The position numbers and the translations under genes were made by a program. Shown here one piece after another: positions 36,578-47,957 of a stretch of DNA of 64,000 bases (position 1 is its first letter; each line of letters begins with the position of its first letter). This DNA comes from Dolomedes plantarius (Eukaryota; Arthropoda; Arachnida; Araneae; Dolomedidae), in contig OU015493.1 of NCBI GenBank assembly GCA_907164885.2, positions 61,825,668-61,889,667 of the forward strand, in the 5' to 3' direction. The notes below the pieces were generated by a model that was not told the origin of the DNA, did no database searches, and was given only the letters and a program-made list of their open reading frames with translations.

Positions 36578-37046
36578 CCGGGTGCGTCATAAATTCGTGC
36601 AAAGTTCAAAAATTCATAATAAAAGAAGTAATGCTCGGAAAATTTTTCTGTTTGCGCCAATAAGATCAGAGGAACATTGGATTTTTTTTCCATGTAGAAA
36701 AAGAAGTTTCCAAAAGTGACCGAAAGAGGACGCTTACACGTTATACTGAGACGTATTATGCAAATCAGGCAAACTCAAACAGAAAATGAAACAGATCACG
36801 ATAATATGAGACTGTGCATTTATTTTAAAGTAACAGATGTTCAACATTACTATAAGCACAAAGTAATGGGCAAGTGAGGAGCGTCACTAAGCCCATTACA
36901 GCAGATTGTAGCATCGATTGCAGCGACTTTTTAATGAAAAAAAATCCAAAGTCCCTCTGATCCTATTCGCGCAAACGGAACATTTTTCCGGGCATTATTT
37001 CTTTTATTACGAATTTTTGAAATTTGCACGAATTTATGACGCACCC

Positions 37047-37048
<2 letters not shown>
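36578..37048. mobile_element. Long-TIR MITE with CCGGGTGCG termini
   Basis: Arms of about 110-130 bp start CCGGGTGCGTCATAAATTCG at both ends and remain similar through ATAAAAGAA, CGGAAAA and GATCAGAGG blocks. TA follows the right end. It is 471 bp and non-coding. The first seven bases match the ends of the mariner-like element at 22370. Confidence 0.75.
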
Positions 37049-37085
<37 letters not shown>

Positions 37086-37088
<3 letters not shown>

Positions 37089-37379
37089 GTATATAACGAA
37101 CGAAAATTTTGGCCCCGCCATTTTCCTATAGTGCGTAATTTAATTAGTATTCTGTCAGTTTAATGTAATCGATTTTAGTCGATTTAATTCATTAAGGATA
37201 ATTTTTAATAGATTTTATCATTTTTTTAATACATCATTATTGAATACGCATGGCAATTAATGAGTTTTGTGAACATTCTGTGAACTCTAGCATTTTTCTT
37301 AACAGTTCGGATATCGCGAACCACCGGATAAAGCGAACAAAATCTTTGGTCCCTTGAAATTCGATATAACGGGGTTCGA

Positions 37380-37382
<3 letters not shown>
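37086..37382. mobile_element. Pogo-like MITE remnant
   Basis: The right end TTCGATATAACGGGGTTCGA followed by CTG and TA is a pogo-like terminus. Similar CGAACAAAATCTTTGG / ACGAACGAAAATTTTGG blocks lie near each side, but the left CAGT is lost into the (TA)n tract 37050-37085. Confidence 0.5.
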
Positions 37383-37422
<40 letters not shown>

Positions 37423-37660
37423 TCGTAATTATCACCTGTTATACTTTCGAAATATCCTGAATTTATTTAATGACATAAATCCTAGTATTTCAATTGTGAC
37501 TGATGAGCGCAATTAACACTTCTGCCTCTGACAGACGGTTCCTTGAGCATTAATTAACATTTGGCCGCGTCAACGGCAGCTCCAGTCCAGAGATTTGGGA
37601 GGTGGCAAAGTCGGCTCTTAGGGTTATGCAATATATATGTATATATATATATTTTCAACC

Positions 37661-37662
<2 letters not shown>

Positions 37663-37753
<91 letters not shown>
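37663..37753. repeat. (CT)n(TA)n microsatellite
   Basis: A CT run passes into a TA run that directly abuts the terminal repeat of the Tc1 copy at 37754. Confidence 0.95.
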
Positions 37754-37756
<3 letters not shown>

Positions 37757-39026
37757 TGCTGGCCACCCAAATTGCAACACCAAGAAAGACAAGAGATGTC
37801 ACAACAAAATTTATTTTGTAGATAACATGTTGACCAAGTATCAAATGATTAAATTTATAGACTGCTGTGAAGTGTGGTTCCTGCCAAAATCAGTAGCCAG
37901 AGTAGCCGCCATTGTTGGAGATCACCGCTGCCACACGTCTCGGCATTGATTCAAAGAGACTTTGGATGAGTTCTTGGGGTACAGCAGACCAAACAGCTTC
38001 CACACGTTGCCAAAGTTGATCTGCTGTGGCAGCTGGGGATGGAATCTGGGTCAATCGTAGAGCAACCATGGACCACATGTTTTCTATCGGCGAAGTATCC
38101 GGAGAGCGAGGCAGCCAGGGAAGCAATTCAATCTGGCGATTGACGAAGAACCGTTGGACAATGCGTGCCACGTGTGGTCGCGCATTATCCTGTTGAAATA
38201 TGGCTGTGGGCAAGCCCTGAAGGTAAGGAAGGACAACTGGCTCCAACACCTCGGAGATGTAGCGCTGGCTGTTTAAAGTACCGGCAATGCGTACTAGAGG
38301 TGTGCGAGAGTGATATCCAATACAGCCCCATACCATAATACCCGGTGCAGGACCAGTGTGGCGGTGCATAACGCAGTTGTTCAGCATCCTCTCTTCACGG
38401 TGTCTCCAGACTCGAATGCGACCATGTTGCAGACAGAAGCGTGACTCCTCAGTAAAGACAATTTCATTCCATTCTGTCGTCCACATCCGTCTGTCATCGA
38501 ACCATTGGCGGCGGAGACGTCTGTGGTACTGCGTCAAGGGTAGACAAAGTAATGGACGTCTTGCGGACAGACCACTCTGCTGTAAACGGCGTCGAATGGT
38601 ACGCGCAGACACTGGATGATGCGTTGCAGACTGCATGTGCTGTGCTATGGTTCGTGATGTGACTGGGCGATCCGTCACTGCCATGCGCACAATTTGCCTG
38701 TCATCACGTGAAGTGGTGCGCTGAGGTGGATGCGATCGAACACGCCGGTCCGTCGTACCCTCCTGCATCTAACGATCACATATCCGCATTACAGTTGTTT
38801 GGTTTCGTCCAACACGACTACCGATTTCTCTGAAAGATAATCCACAATCTCGGTAGGCCACTATCCTTCCTCTGTCGAACTCGGATACTTGATCAAAAGA
38901 TGATCGCTGTTTTCGACGAGGTATAATTGATAGTTTTTTTGAAAAAACCACAAGGAAAACACAATTGCCGAACTTGAAATCGTCGAAATCTCCAAGCCTT
39001 AAATAGCGCTTTGAAGTGGCGCCACA
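37754..39026 (-). mobile_element. Tc1 element copy A, 5' end deleted
   Basis: The 3' terminal repeat CACTGCTGGCCACCCAAATT is intact at 37754, preceded by TA. The other end stops at 39026 inside the 5' leader, so about 130 bp including the 5' terminal repeat is missing when compared with copy B. It lies head to head with copy B, 22 bp away. Confidence 0.9.
37890..38924 (-). pseudogene. Tc1 transposase copy A, inactive
   Basis: It is nearly identical to the copy B protein but broken in four ways visible here. The initiation codon is ATA (38924). A TAG at 38766-38768 replaces the Trp before MQEGTT. A 6-bp deletion removes two residues in FCLQH-GRIRVW. The first catalytic Asp is Glu (FTEESRF). 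The second Asp (QQDNARPH) and the final Glu (SPIENMW) remain. Confidence 0.9.
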
Positions 39027-39048
39027 TATTCATATATATCTATATATA

Positions 39049-40458
39049 CACTGCTGGCCACTGTAAATGCAACACCCTGAAGGAAACATGCAAATAGCAT
39101 GAAATTTACAACATGCATTAGCGGAGGTGAGATATGCAAATGATAAGAATTTCAGCGCAGACGCACATCACGCGCGCCTGTGGCGCCACTTCAAAGCGCT
39201 ATTTAAGCCTTGGAGATTTCGACGATTTCAAGTTCGGCAATTGTGTTTTTCTTGTGGTTTTTTCAAAAAAAACGATCAATTATGCCTCGTCGAAAACAGC
39301 GATTATCTTTTGATCAAGTATCCGAGTTCGACAGAGGAAGGATAGTGGCCTACCGAGATTGTGGATTATCTTTCAGGGAAATCGGTAGCCGTGTTGGACG
39401 AAACCAAACAACTGTAATGCGGATATGTGATCGTTGGATGCAGGAGGGTACGACGGACCGGCGTGTTCGATCGCATCCACCTCAGCGCACCACTTCACGT
39501 GATGACAGGCAAATTTTGCGCATGGCAGTGATGGATCGCTCAGTCACATCACGAACCATAGCTCAGCACATGCAGTCCGTAACGCATCATCTAGTGTCTG
39601 CGCGTACCATTCGACGCCGTTTACAGCAGAGTGGTCTGTCCGCAAGACGTCCATTGCTTTGTCTACCCTGGACGCAGAACCACAGACGTCTCCGCCACCA
39701 ATGGTGCGATGACAGAAGAATGTGGACGGCAGAATGGAATGAAATTGTCTTTACTGACGAGTCACGCTTCTGTCTGCAACACCAGGATGGTCGCATTCGA
39801 GTCTGGAGACACCGTGAAGAGATGATGCTGAACAGCTGCGTTATGCACCGCCACACTGGTCCTGCACCGGGTATTATGGTATGGGGCGGTATTGGATATC
39901 ACTCTCGCACACCTCTAGTACGCATTGCCGGTACTTTAAACAGCCAGCGCTACATCTCTGAGGTGTTGGAGCCAGTTGTCCTTCCTTATCTCCAGGGCTT
40001 GCCCACAGCCATATTTCAACAGGATAATGCGCGACCACACGTGGCACGCATTGTCCAACGGTTCTTCGTCAATCGCCAGATTGAATTACTTCCCTGGCCG
40101 CCTCGCTCTCCGGATCTTTCGCCGAAAGAAAACATGTGGTCCATGGTTGCTCTACGATTGACCCAGATTCCATCCCCAGCTGCCACAGCAGATCAACTTT
40201 GGCAACGTGTGGAAGCTGCTTGGTCTGCTGTACCCCAAGAACTCATCCAAAGTCTCTTTGAATCAATGCCGAGGCGTGTGGCAGCGGTGATCTCCAACAA
40301 TGGCGGCTACTCTGGCTACTGATTTTGGCAGGAACCACACTTCACAGAAGTCTAAAAATTTAATCATTTGATACTTGGTCAACATGTTATCTACAAAATA
40401 AATTTTGTTGTGATATCTCTTGTCTTTCTTGGTGTTGCAATTTGGGTGGCCAGCAGTG
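39049..40458 (+). mobile_element. Tc1 element copy B, complete
   Basis: The 1410-bp element has inverted ends CACTGCTGGCCAC...GCAACACC and its complement, TA on both sides, and TATA-rich flanks. A single open transposase gene is inside, making it the best candidate for an active element in the window. Confidence 0.95.
39282..40322 (+). CDS. Tc1-family transposase, apparently intact
   Basis: This is a cut-and-paste transposase acting on the element's terminal repeats, inserting at TA. From the Met at 39282 (MPRRKQR) it is 346 residues, normal for Tc1. An N-terminal paired-type helix-turn-helix DNA-binding region shows SFREIGSRVGRNQTTV and a second domain shows TSRTIAQHMQ and SARTIRRRLQQ. A GRP-like basic segment lies between. 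The catalytic residues are VFTDESRF, FQQDNARPH and LSPKENMW, with 34 residues between the last two (DD34E). MVWGGIGYHSRTPL and SMPRRVAAVI are standard family blocks. The usual SPIEN motif reads SPKEN here. A start 24 codons upstream (39210) is possible, but MPRRK is conserved in copy C. Confidence 0.9.
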   Translation: MPRRKQRLSFDQVSEFDRGRIVAYRDCGLSFREIGSRVGRNQTTVMRICDRWMQEGTTDRRVRSHPPQRTTSRDDRQILRMAVMDRSVTSRTIAQHMQSVTHHLVSARTIRRRLQQSGLSARRPLLCLPWTQNHRRLRHQWCDDRRMWTAEWNEIVFTDESRFCLQHQDGRIRVWRHREEMMLNSCVMHRHTGPAPGIMVWGGIGYHSRTPLVRIAGTLNSQRYISEVLEPVVLPYLQGLPTAIFQQDNARPHVARIVQRFFVNRQIELLPWPPRSPDLSPKENMWSMVALRLTQIPSPAATADQLWQRVEAAWSAVPQELIQSLFESMPRRVAAVISNNGGYSGY

Positions 40459-40489
40459 TATATATAAGAAATAAACATCCTCTCATTTT

Positions 40490-41310
40490 AAATTTAAACT
40501 CATTTAGTATTAGGTCTACGATTATATAATTTTAGGCTATGAAAAAAAATAAGCCGGGTTTTTTTTGTTTGGGGGGGGGGGAATTAACCCTGCTGCTCCC
40601 CCGTTGGCGCCACCGTTGGGCCGCGTCGTGTAATATGTTGTCGTCTTAAGTGAATTACGTAGCGGATGACAACAGCAAATAACATCCCTCTCCTCTTCCA
40701 TCCAAGATTTCGGCCCATTGTCAGCTCTAAATTACATATTATATCATTCCATCAGCTTCATTTGAAAGGTTTGGTTTGGATTGCTATACGGTCATTTTTT
40801 GCTACACGAGGGCTAATTAGACCGGGACCTACAGCTTTTCAAGCCGATTCTGAACAGCTACAAACATCCATGCCATCATTTAAAAGGATGTGTGACGTTA
40901 TGCATGTATCGTGCGGTTTTCACGATCTGCGAGGAAGCCTTCCACAGCTGCAGGACTTTGCCACGCGTTTGCACAACATTCTAAAATTCTGTGGAGGTTA
41001 AAAGACTATCCCATGCGGTTTCACGGCCGGTGTTCGACGTTCCTGGATTTCTGCCCCAGTTTCATCCTCACCGACAAAATCGGAGAATACCGCCTTCCTC
41101 CCTCATAGATAAGATAAGATATCCACTGGGCACATAAGATGTCCACTGGGGTCGTCAGTCAGAGGATTCTGACGTTATAGAAGCAATACGTTCTCATAAA
41201 AATGTCACCGAATCCAAGACTGTCTGTGAGCACGGAAATCCTCGTCCCCTCCCTCTGAAATCCTAAAAATCTTTCAAGAACTGGTCGCCACCGGCAGATG
41301 TTTAAAACTG
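40490..41310. other. Stretch with an unrecognised 111-codon ORF
   Basis: Forward 40666-41001 is open. The part after 40800 (GLIRPGPTAFQADSEQLQ, then FHDLRGSLPQLQDFATRL) has ordinary protein-like composition, and the GC content is above local average. No family is recognised and no splice evidence was found. A G10 run lies at 40571. It may be a fragment of a mobile element or an exon. Confidence 0.25.
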
Positions 41311-41319
41311 GGTATATTA

Positions 41320-44300
41320 GGCCAGTAGGCAGGGGGGGGGGGGAAATATCCCGGATTCGGAAATAATTCAAACAAAAGTGGAAACTTTTTTAATCACTTT
41401 ATTTTAGGTTAAATATGAATATCCTGAGTTTCCCCCCCTCCGAGGCGAGCGCTGGTGGTTAGGTAAAAAAAATTAGTGAAAAAGAGGTATTTTTTCAGTT
41501 TTTTCAAAATAAATTAAAAACGGTTCATCCAATCAAAGAAACCGTAATGCAAAATTTTTAGAACATTAAATTCTGCTTAAAATGAGTACCAATACATAAA
41601 AAATACTCCAGTTATAAGGTTACTAGCTTCTCCCGAAGTTGCCATCATTTTTCAACTTTTGCTAGTGTGATTTTCGGTATAATTTTGTTTTTCGGGAAAA
41701 GTACCTGTTCGAAGAAAAATAGCTCTAACTAAATGATGTGGAGCATTTAATTCTGCATTCAATGAGTACTTTTCATAACGCCGAATAGTAAAAAAGCCAT
41801 TTTCTACAAAATTCTTGTACTCTGTAAGAGTCAGCTTATTGTGTAAGACAAGCATGTCCTGCAAGTACAGTGTTACAGACTGCGTACAAAAAATGGCCAC
41901 TTGCAAGGAAGTAAGGCAGAATTCTTTTTACACAAAGTAGATGAAGCTTCCAGTCTCCACTTCTCTCTGCTTGGATGAATTGCTTTATCAACGTTACCAT
42001 TGGAAAATATTGTACCCATAGTTTTGCGGTAGGTCCATTATTTTCCAGCTCTCCGAATTTCTGAGTAAACTTCAGCACGATACTTTGTACAGCAGTATCT
42101 GAGTCAGAAAGAGATGTCTACGTCACTGATGGCATCTCGCTCTTCATCTGATATCTCAATCTTCGAAAGAAAGATCTTTGAAATTGCCAAGTGGCACATC
42201 ATGTGAGCCCTGACAGCTCTCGAATATGCAGGACCCGTCATCAGTTTCTGAATTGATGCCCGAGCATAGGCAATGCTCAGTATGTCCTGCAACCATTACC
42301 ATACATGATGTATCATACTGCTTCCAGGAAGGACATTAGTAGATGGAAGCCCCCCCCCCCAAACGGACAGTTACGACCCAAGCTCAGATTCTACGGAACT
42401 TGAGGAAATGATTTCCCGAGATTTCCAGTAAAGGGGCTGATCGATGGTCACAAAACAATGGCTCTGCTCTATTATTCTATTCTATATCTTTACATTCATT
42501 AGCTGCACTAACAAGAGCACTGCACACGGTGTTATAGTTTGAGGTAGGAGAATCGGTGAAAGGAAGAATCATAATTTGTGATTTACAGTACTGTTTTGTA
42601 CATGTAATGTCTTCCATAAAGCCATTCAAATCTGGGGTCTCATCGCATTGCCATTTTTTATAAATCCACATTAAATCACTTGGCAAAACTTCAACTGCAT
42701 AGTTGATTTCACCAAGGTGTTCAATAATGATGCTACTCAGTGTTGTTCTGCTCTGAAAAGGTAACAATGGGATATCACCAGATTTCCCTACAATCCCAGC
42801 GCTTGGAATCACTCGCACTCTTGTGACTGGGCCTTGTGAAGAAAGAGAAGAAGATTATGCCCTTAATTCCACCCATTGCGTGAAATGTGTTTTATACGTC
42901 TAAAGTATCTACATTGATATCTGCGTTATCAAAATCAAATTGGTAGAAGGACCCACGCAATGCACTGTTTCTTGGATGCTGTAGACAAGACATTTCAAAC
43001 GTTCTGACTTCATCGTAAGAATAGCAAAAGCCCAGTGCGTGAACTATACATATTAAATCTTTAGAACAACATTTCCTTGATAAAAGTGTTCCAATACTTA
43101 CTTCTATTGATGAAATAAAAGATCTTGGCCTTGTTGCAGAAATTATTGAGTGTGAAATTGCAGTTACCTTGGTTTTCCATTTTCTATTTTCCTTTCCATG
43201 CTTGCTTTATCTGATAATTGAATTTACGAGATACTGCAATGATTCAGGAATATTCTGCTCAGAATTCTCCAAAACTGTTTGTTGATCAAGGTACTTATCC
43301 ATGTCGTACACCTTGGATCTTATGTATTCCCTTATTATATTTGCAGCAACTTTAACAATGCTCTTCTTGTTCATAATTTTTTCGAGATCCATACCAACTT
43401 GCGATCAAAATTTTATAATTAGTGTTACGAAAACATAATAGTATGTCTATTGTATCCTGCTGTAATAATGATGTCATCGCCATATTTTTCCATCAGTCAT
43501 CTCTTGAGAGTTTTTTTTTTCAGACGGATTAGGTCCTTTGAAATCTTTTAATAATTCATAGGTTGTAACAAGACCTACTCGGTCACGTTTTGCTTTTGGT
43601 TTTCTTATTTCTTTTTTCCTGAAAATCTTCTGATGCATTCTCAGCACACTAAAAACAGTCCTTTTGGAAATTGAATGTTGGTATGTTAGATCGTCGAGCA
43701 CCAGCACCACTAATACTTGCTTTTGCTGCGGCAACAATGGATTTTCTCTTGTGTAAGCTTTTTGGCACTTGACACGAATTTTGACAATCGTACAGTTTTT
43801 AAAAAGATTATGCTTACCATCATCTCTCTTTTTGCTGTATTCTATCTATGTTTTAACCCCCCTTTCTTCCACAACTATTGTCTCACTTTCTACAAATGTT
43901 TCTGCATAAACTGGACAAAGGTCTGACATTGTTGGTACTGATTAGAACACTTTGTGAGACACGTTAAGTAGCTAAATGAAATAATAACGCAAGCAACATG
44001 AAAAACACGGAACACAACCGTAATAAATCGTAACTTGGCAGTTACTGGAATACGATCTGGGGAAGGGGGGGGGGGTGACTGGTCACCCTGAACCTAGCGG
44101 ATGTCCTTTGACCTAACCACAAGCGCTTGCCTCGTCGGAGGGGGAAACTCAGGATATTCATATTTGACCTAAAATAAAGTGATTAAAAAAGTTTCCCCCT
44201 TGGTTTGAATTATTTCCGATTCCGGGATCCCCCCCCCCCCCGCCCATTGCCCCCAAAACACAAGTATAGCGAAAATCGTACTTACTAGCAAAACTGAAAA

Positions 44301-44618
44301 AATAACGGCAACTTCGGGAGAAGCTAGTAACCTTATAACCGAAGTAACTTTTATGTATTGGTACTCATTTTACGCAGAATTTAATGCTCTAAAAAATTTG
44401 TTTTACGGTTTCTTTGATTGGATGAACCGTTTTTATTTTATTTCGAAAAAACTGAAAAAATACCTCTTTTTCACTCAATTTTTTGACCTAACCACCAGTT
44501 CTCGCCTCGGCGGAGGGGGAAAACTCAGGATATTCATATTTGACCTAAAATAAAGTGATTAAAAAAGTTTCCACTTTTGTTTGAATTATTTCCGAATTCA
44601 AATCCCAACCTACTGGTC
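41320..44618 (-). mobile_element. 3.3-kb long-TIR DNA transposon of unidentified family
   Basis: The left end GGCCAGTAGG and right complement CCTACTGGTC are flanked by TA. Inverted repeats extend about 330-350 bp: a CGGAAATAATTCAAAC block, TTTATTTTAGGTTAAATATG, CGGTTCATCCAATCAAAGAA, then GCTTCTCCCGAAGTTGCC. A second partial copy of the terminal segment lies inside the right end at about 44050-44230. Poly-G/poly-C runs sit near the ends and at about 42349. The interior holds a decayed minus-strand ORF. Confidence 0.8.
41652..43737 (-). pseudogene. Decayed ORF of the 3.3-kb TIR element
   Basis: Minus-strand fragments run in consistent order through many frameshifts. 43737-43474 contains LLKDFKGPNPSEKK. 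43392-43207 contains DLEKIMNKKSIVKVAANI. 42818-42477 contains GDIPLLPFQSRTTLSS and LPFTDSPTSNYNTVCSAL. 42292-42104 contains LMTGPAYSRAVRAHMMCHLA and SDEERDAIS. 42078-41652 contains QFIQAERSGDWKLHLLCVK, FLASGHFLYA, then LYLQDM and NGFFTIRR. These words resemble a family of uncharacterised invertebrate proteins I have seen repeatedly in genome annotations, but I cannot name a transposase superfamily or point to catalytic residues. It is clearly non-functional. Confidence 0.6.
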
Positions 44619-45437
44619 TATATATGCGACACTCTGTTTTTTTTTTCGCCCTGTAACATCTGGGCCAGGGCGTCCGTGCTGATTTCTGCTCCCCGTAAAG
44701 ACTGAGTTTGCCGCTATTAAAATCTTTTGCACCAGTCTGGTGACACTGTAAACTGCTCTAAGCAACACTTCTCTTGTTACGTTTTGTGCAAATAAAAGTT
44801 AAGTTTTTCGTTACTTCTGGCCTGCTAATTTAGACCACTGGGATACCACGCCAGTTGAACACGTTTCGTTTCAATATGTTACAGATGTGTTGACGTTATC
44901 AAATGGTCACACCGTCTTGTAACTGCGTCATTAAAGAATTTTCTTCGTTGTTTTCGTGATTGTGGACTAAGTGTCTCGTTTGTTACCTATACATTGACAC
45001 CCTGTTGACGTGGGTCGTAACATCCACATGCATACACACATATTATAGAGTTAATGCCTATTGGTATTTGCCATGAGTACAGTTTTTTTTTCTTTCAAAA
45101 ATTTGACTCACAGTCTTTAGGTGCAAGTCAAATTTGAGGGAAAAAAGGGGGAAAAAGGAGGGATTACGTTTTATTCCACAACATTATTGGAACTTAATAC
45201 ATTTTTTTAATTATCAAAAGAATGATGTAGAGTATTTTTTCTCAAATAATTTAGATTTAGCATAATATAGTTGTTAATATATTAATAAAATTAAGAGTAA
45301 CTTTCATTTACTGAATTAGCTAAAAAGAACGTTTATCCGGTAATTTGTGAAATTAACTTGCTTTTTTAAAAATTTGACTCTCAATTCTTGATAGAAGAAG
45401 TCAATTTGGCTGTTAGATTTTCTGGTCAAGCGTGACT

Positions 45438-45480
45438 TCCTTTATATATATATAAAGGAAGTGTGTGTGTGTTTGTAAGT
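45438..45480 (+). mobile_element. Possible Helitron 5' terminus
   Basis: TCCTTTATATATATATAAAG followed by GAAGTGTGTGTGTGTTTG resembles Helitron 5' ends in this window. A matching 3' end (CTAG with hairpin) was not found convincingly; the LTR element at 45746 may interrupt it. Confidence 0.3.
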
Positions 45481-45745
45481 AAAAATAACGTCCAACAAGT
45501 TATTAATTACATTCCATCAATTCTCTACCTTTAATTTTGTCTTTCCCGTTACGTAACTAATCCCGTTTCTGTGTGGCGCCTAGCTGTCACTGGTCATATT
45601 GAACCATAGATGATCACGAGGACAAACGAAACTAACTTTCCTTTGTTCTGGTTTGAGAGTTGAAATGCGCGTCACTTAGCGTGTTATGGAAATGGGATTA
45701 AACAGAACGCTATAATCACTCTCTCCTGTATTCGTTGTAAAGATG

Positions 45746-46216
45746 TGTAAGGTATACATAAGATTCGATTCACAAGAATCGAACTTTTGAGTGAATAAAT
45801 TAAAGAAGCTGCTTGAGATATGCTACTTTCGGCATACCCGCTTGGTATAAATACCATGCAGCTTGATTAGAAAGAAAAGGTTGTTAAAGTTGATAGATAA
45901 GAGAGTTAAGGGAGCTACGTGGTAAGCAGCTCCAGGTGTTAACCGGCGCTTGTGCTGAGGGGGCCCAAAGTTTACGTGGCAGAACTGCTTGTTTGACTCT
46001 CTGCTGGTTTGTGAGCATGGTAAAGTGTATTTTTATTGAATGCTAATATATATTCCGTACAAGTAGTACGTATGCTTATTGCTGTAAAAGCAAATTCTAT
46101 ATGTGCAACGAATTCAATAAACATTGTTTCATGTATTGTACGTGTTTGTATGAAATTCATTTAGAGTGCCACTTCAAATTATATACACCCAAGTCTGGGT
46201 AGAAATGAGCTCTACA
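45746..46216 (+). repeat. 5' LTR
   Basis: 471 bp, with TATAAATA at 45846-45853 as a likely promoter element and AATAAA at 46116-46121 as a poly-A signal. By eye it differs from the 3' LTR at roughly 15-20 positions, so the insertion is not very recent. In the 3' LTR the TATA word is changed to TACAAATA. Confidence 0.9.
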
Positions 46217-46217
46217 G

Positions 46218-46230
46218 TGGCGCCCGAAAG
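46218..46230 (+). promoter_or_regulatory. Primer-binding site
   Basis: TGGCGCCCGAAAG begins 1 bp after the 5' LTR. The TGGCGCC start is complementary to tRNA 3' ends used by many retroelements. The match beyond the first ten bases is not assigned to a particular tRNA. Confidence 0.65.
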
Positions 46231-46366
46231 TTTATATATACCCTGGTTGTTCTCGTTACATTTATAACGAACAACATATTTGAAGTTTGGACTTTATACT
46301 GTGTACTGTGTACTTATATTGATATTGTGAAAGTATCTTGTTATTATACTTATATACTATTTGAAA

Positions 46367-47427
46367 ATGAGTGTTGTGGAACAGAACCCTGCTGGAAATT
46401 TTCCTCGGGTAATTATGGTTCAGCAAATTGCGCCATTCGAAGCCACCTTCAATGGCGGCCCCTCAAGCCAATTAATTCCTAAAGAAAATTGAGAATTACT
46501 TTCAGCAACAATGCACCCCAGAGGGGGATAAAGTTAAAATTGCTCTAGCCGCTTTAAGAGGTAGTGCATATCAGTGGTACACGTGTATGCAAAGCAGTAA
46601 TCTGATTTTTGACTATTTGTCATTCAAACAACAGTTTCTTAGCGTTTTTCCAAAGACCTTTAATCAAAGTCAGATTGAAGCGGAAATTTATTCGCTAAGG
46701 CAACGTGAAGGTCAGTCTGCGTTAGATTTTGCTATGGAAAATATTTCCAAGTGTGAGGATTATTTAGAAGGGATGACGGAAGCGGTAATCTTAAAAATAG
46801 TTATCCAACGTTTGAATCCAAGCGTTCAAGATTTTTTGGACAATCAAAATATTACAAGCAAGGTTACCCTCCTTCAAGCTTTAGCTAAACATGACAATCG
46901 GCATTTCTTTGCTACCCCTTACCGTCACTCAGGTACGAGAAGTTTTATTCACCCCCGCCAAAATTTTTCGCGAGTTTCAAACCAATAGCGAAACCAGTAT
47001 TGAAAAAATAGAATCTGCATTAAAATCTAATGCCTATACTCTAAAAAGTACGGAGAAAAGTAAAGTGTACACTACAAAACCTCCATCAAAGGATGAACGT
47101 GGCACACATAAGGTACACAAGGTTATCAAAAGGAAGAATTACAGTTTTAAAGGTCCTTTGCATAAGTACAGGAAGCGGAAGATATCTTCCGCCCAGCAAG
47201 GTTGGCCTCCTCCCAAGAGACCTCCCGTCCCTCGTCAAGCCAAATCAGCACCACAGGACCAACGCCCTGCTGCACGAAGGATGCCCACACGGTCAACGAA
47301 CCCCTTTACTAGGACTGCGACCATCAAGAGAGGTTCCACGGAATGGACAGACTGGTGCAACGAAGTTGCTGCCTTCATGAACAAGTCTTGTATACATTCT
47401 CTTATTCCACCCCACCCCCTTCAATAA
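46367..47427 (+). pseudogene. Gag-like protein of the LTR element, frameshifted
   Basis: The first Met at 46367 gives MSVVEQNPAGNFPR and VQQIAPFEATFNGG. A frameshift near 46475 then leads into a capsid-like segment: KIENYFQQQC, KVKIALAALRGSAYQWY, the LIFDYLSFKQQFLSVFPKTF region and LRQREGQSALDFAMENISKC. These are standard Gypsy-type Gag capsid features. A second frame change around 46980 leads into a Lys/Arg/Pro-rich tail ending at 47427, and no CCHC zinc knuckle is visible. Two frame breaks mean it is probably not expressed as one protein. Confidence 0.7.
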
Positions 47428-47957
47428 AATCGAACCAAATTGGTTTGAAATTCCCCATTGTATATACTGTGTAAACATTTTGAGGGGAAGGGGTGAGCAA
47501 CTGAAAAAAAAACGGCATACTGTTTTATAAATTTTTGAAGGGGACATGTAGTGAATAGGAAAAAAATACATACTAACTACAGATAACAACTAACTAACTG
47601 ATGTACTAACTTCACAAAACATAACACATGTGCATTATGAATTGGGGGAGAGCAGCTACAAACAGTCAAGAAATGCCATGCTGTGTAATTGTGTTGACAC
47701 TTTTAACTAAAATAGATTTTCTAGAGCGCAGTTGGCCAGCCCAGTATCCGCAACTCTACTGTTTGATGGTGTCACCTGGACCCTTCGGGGTTAGTTTTGT
47801 AAAATGGGAGTGGCGTTTTCCCCCCACACAACGTGTGGAAGGGTTTTTTGGCTTTGCCACCCATTATGTAAAAAGTCAGACCAGCACGCGTTTTCAATTA
47901 GTTAACTGAAGCCGTTCAGACCTCAGTTACCTAATTTTTTTTTTCGAGGGAGGCCAG

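Noticed and set aside
38356..38619. Forward ORFs antisense to the Tc1 transposases (also at 39587-39856 and 60291-60629)
   Set aside because: They are shadows of the conserved transposase frame, recurring in each copy only because the copies are homologous.
47700..47909. Mariner-like wording SWPAQYPQL...FVKWEW inside the LTR element
   Set aside because: The resemblance is short, lacks the catalytic residue, and the region is more easily explained as the decayed 3' coding end of the retroelement.
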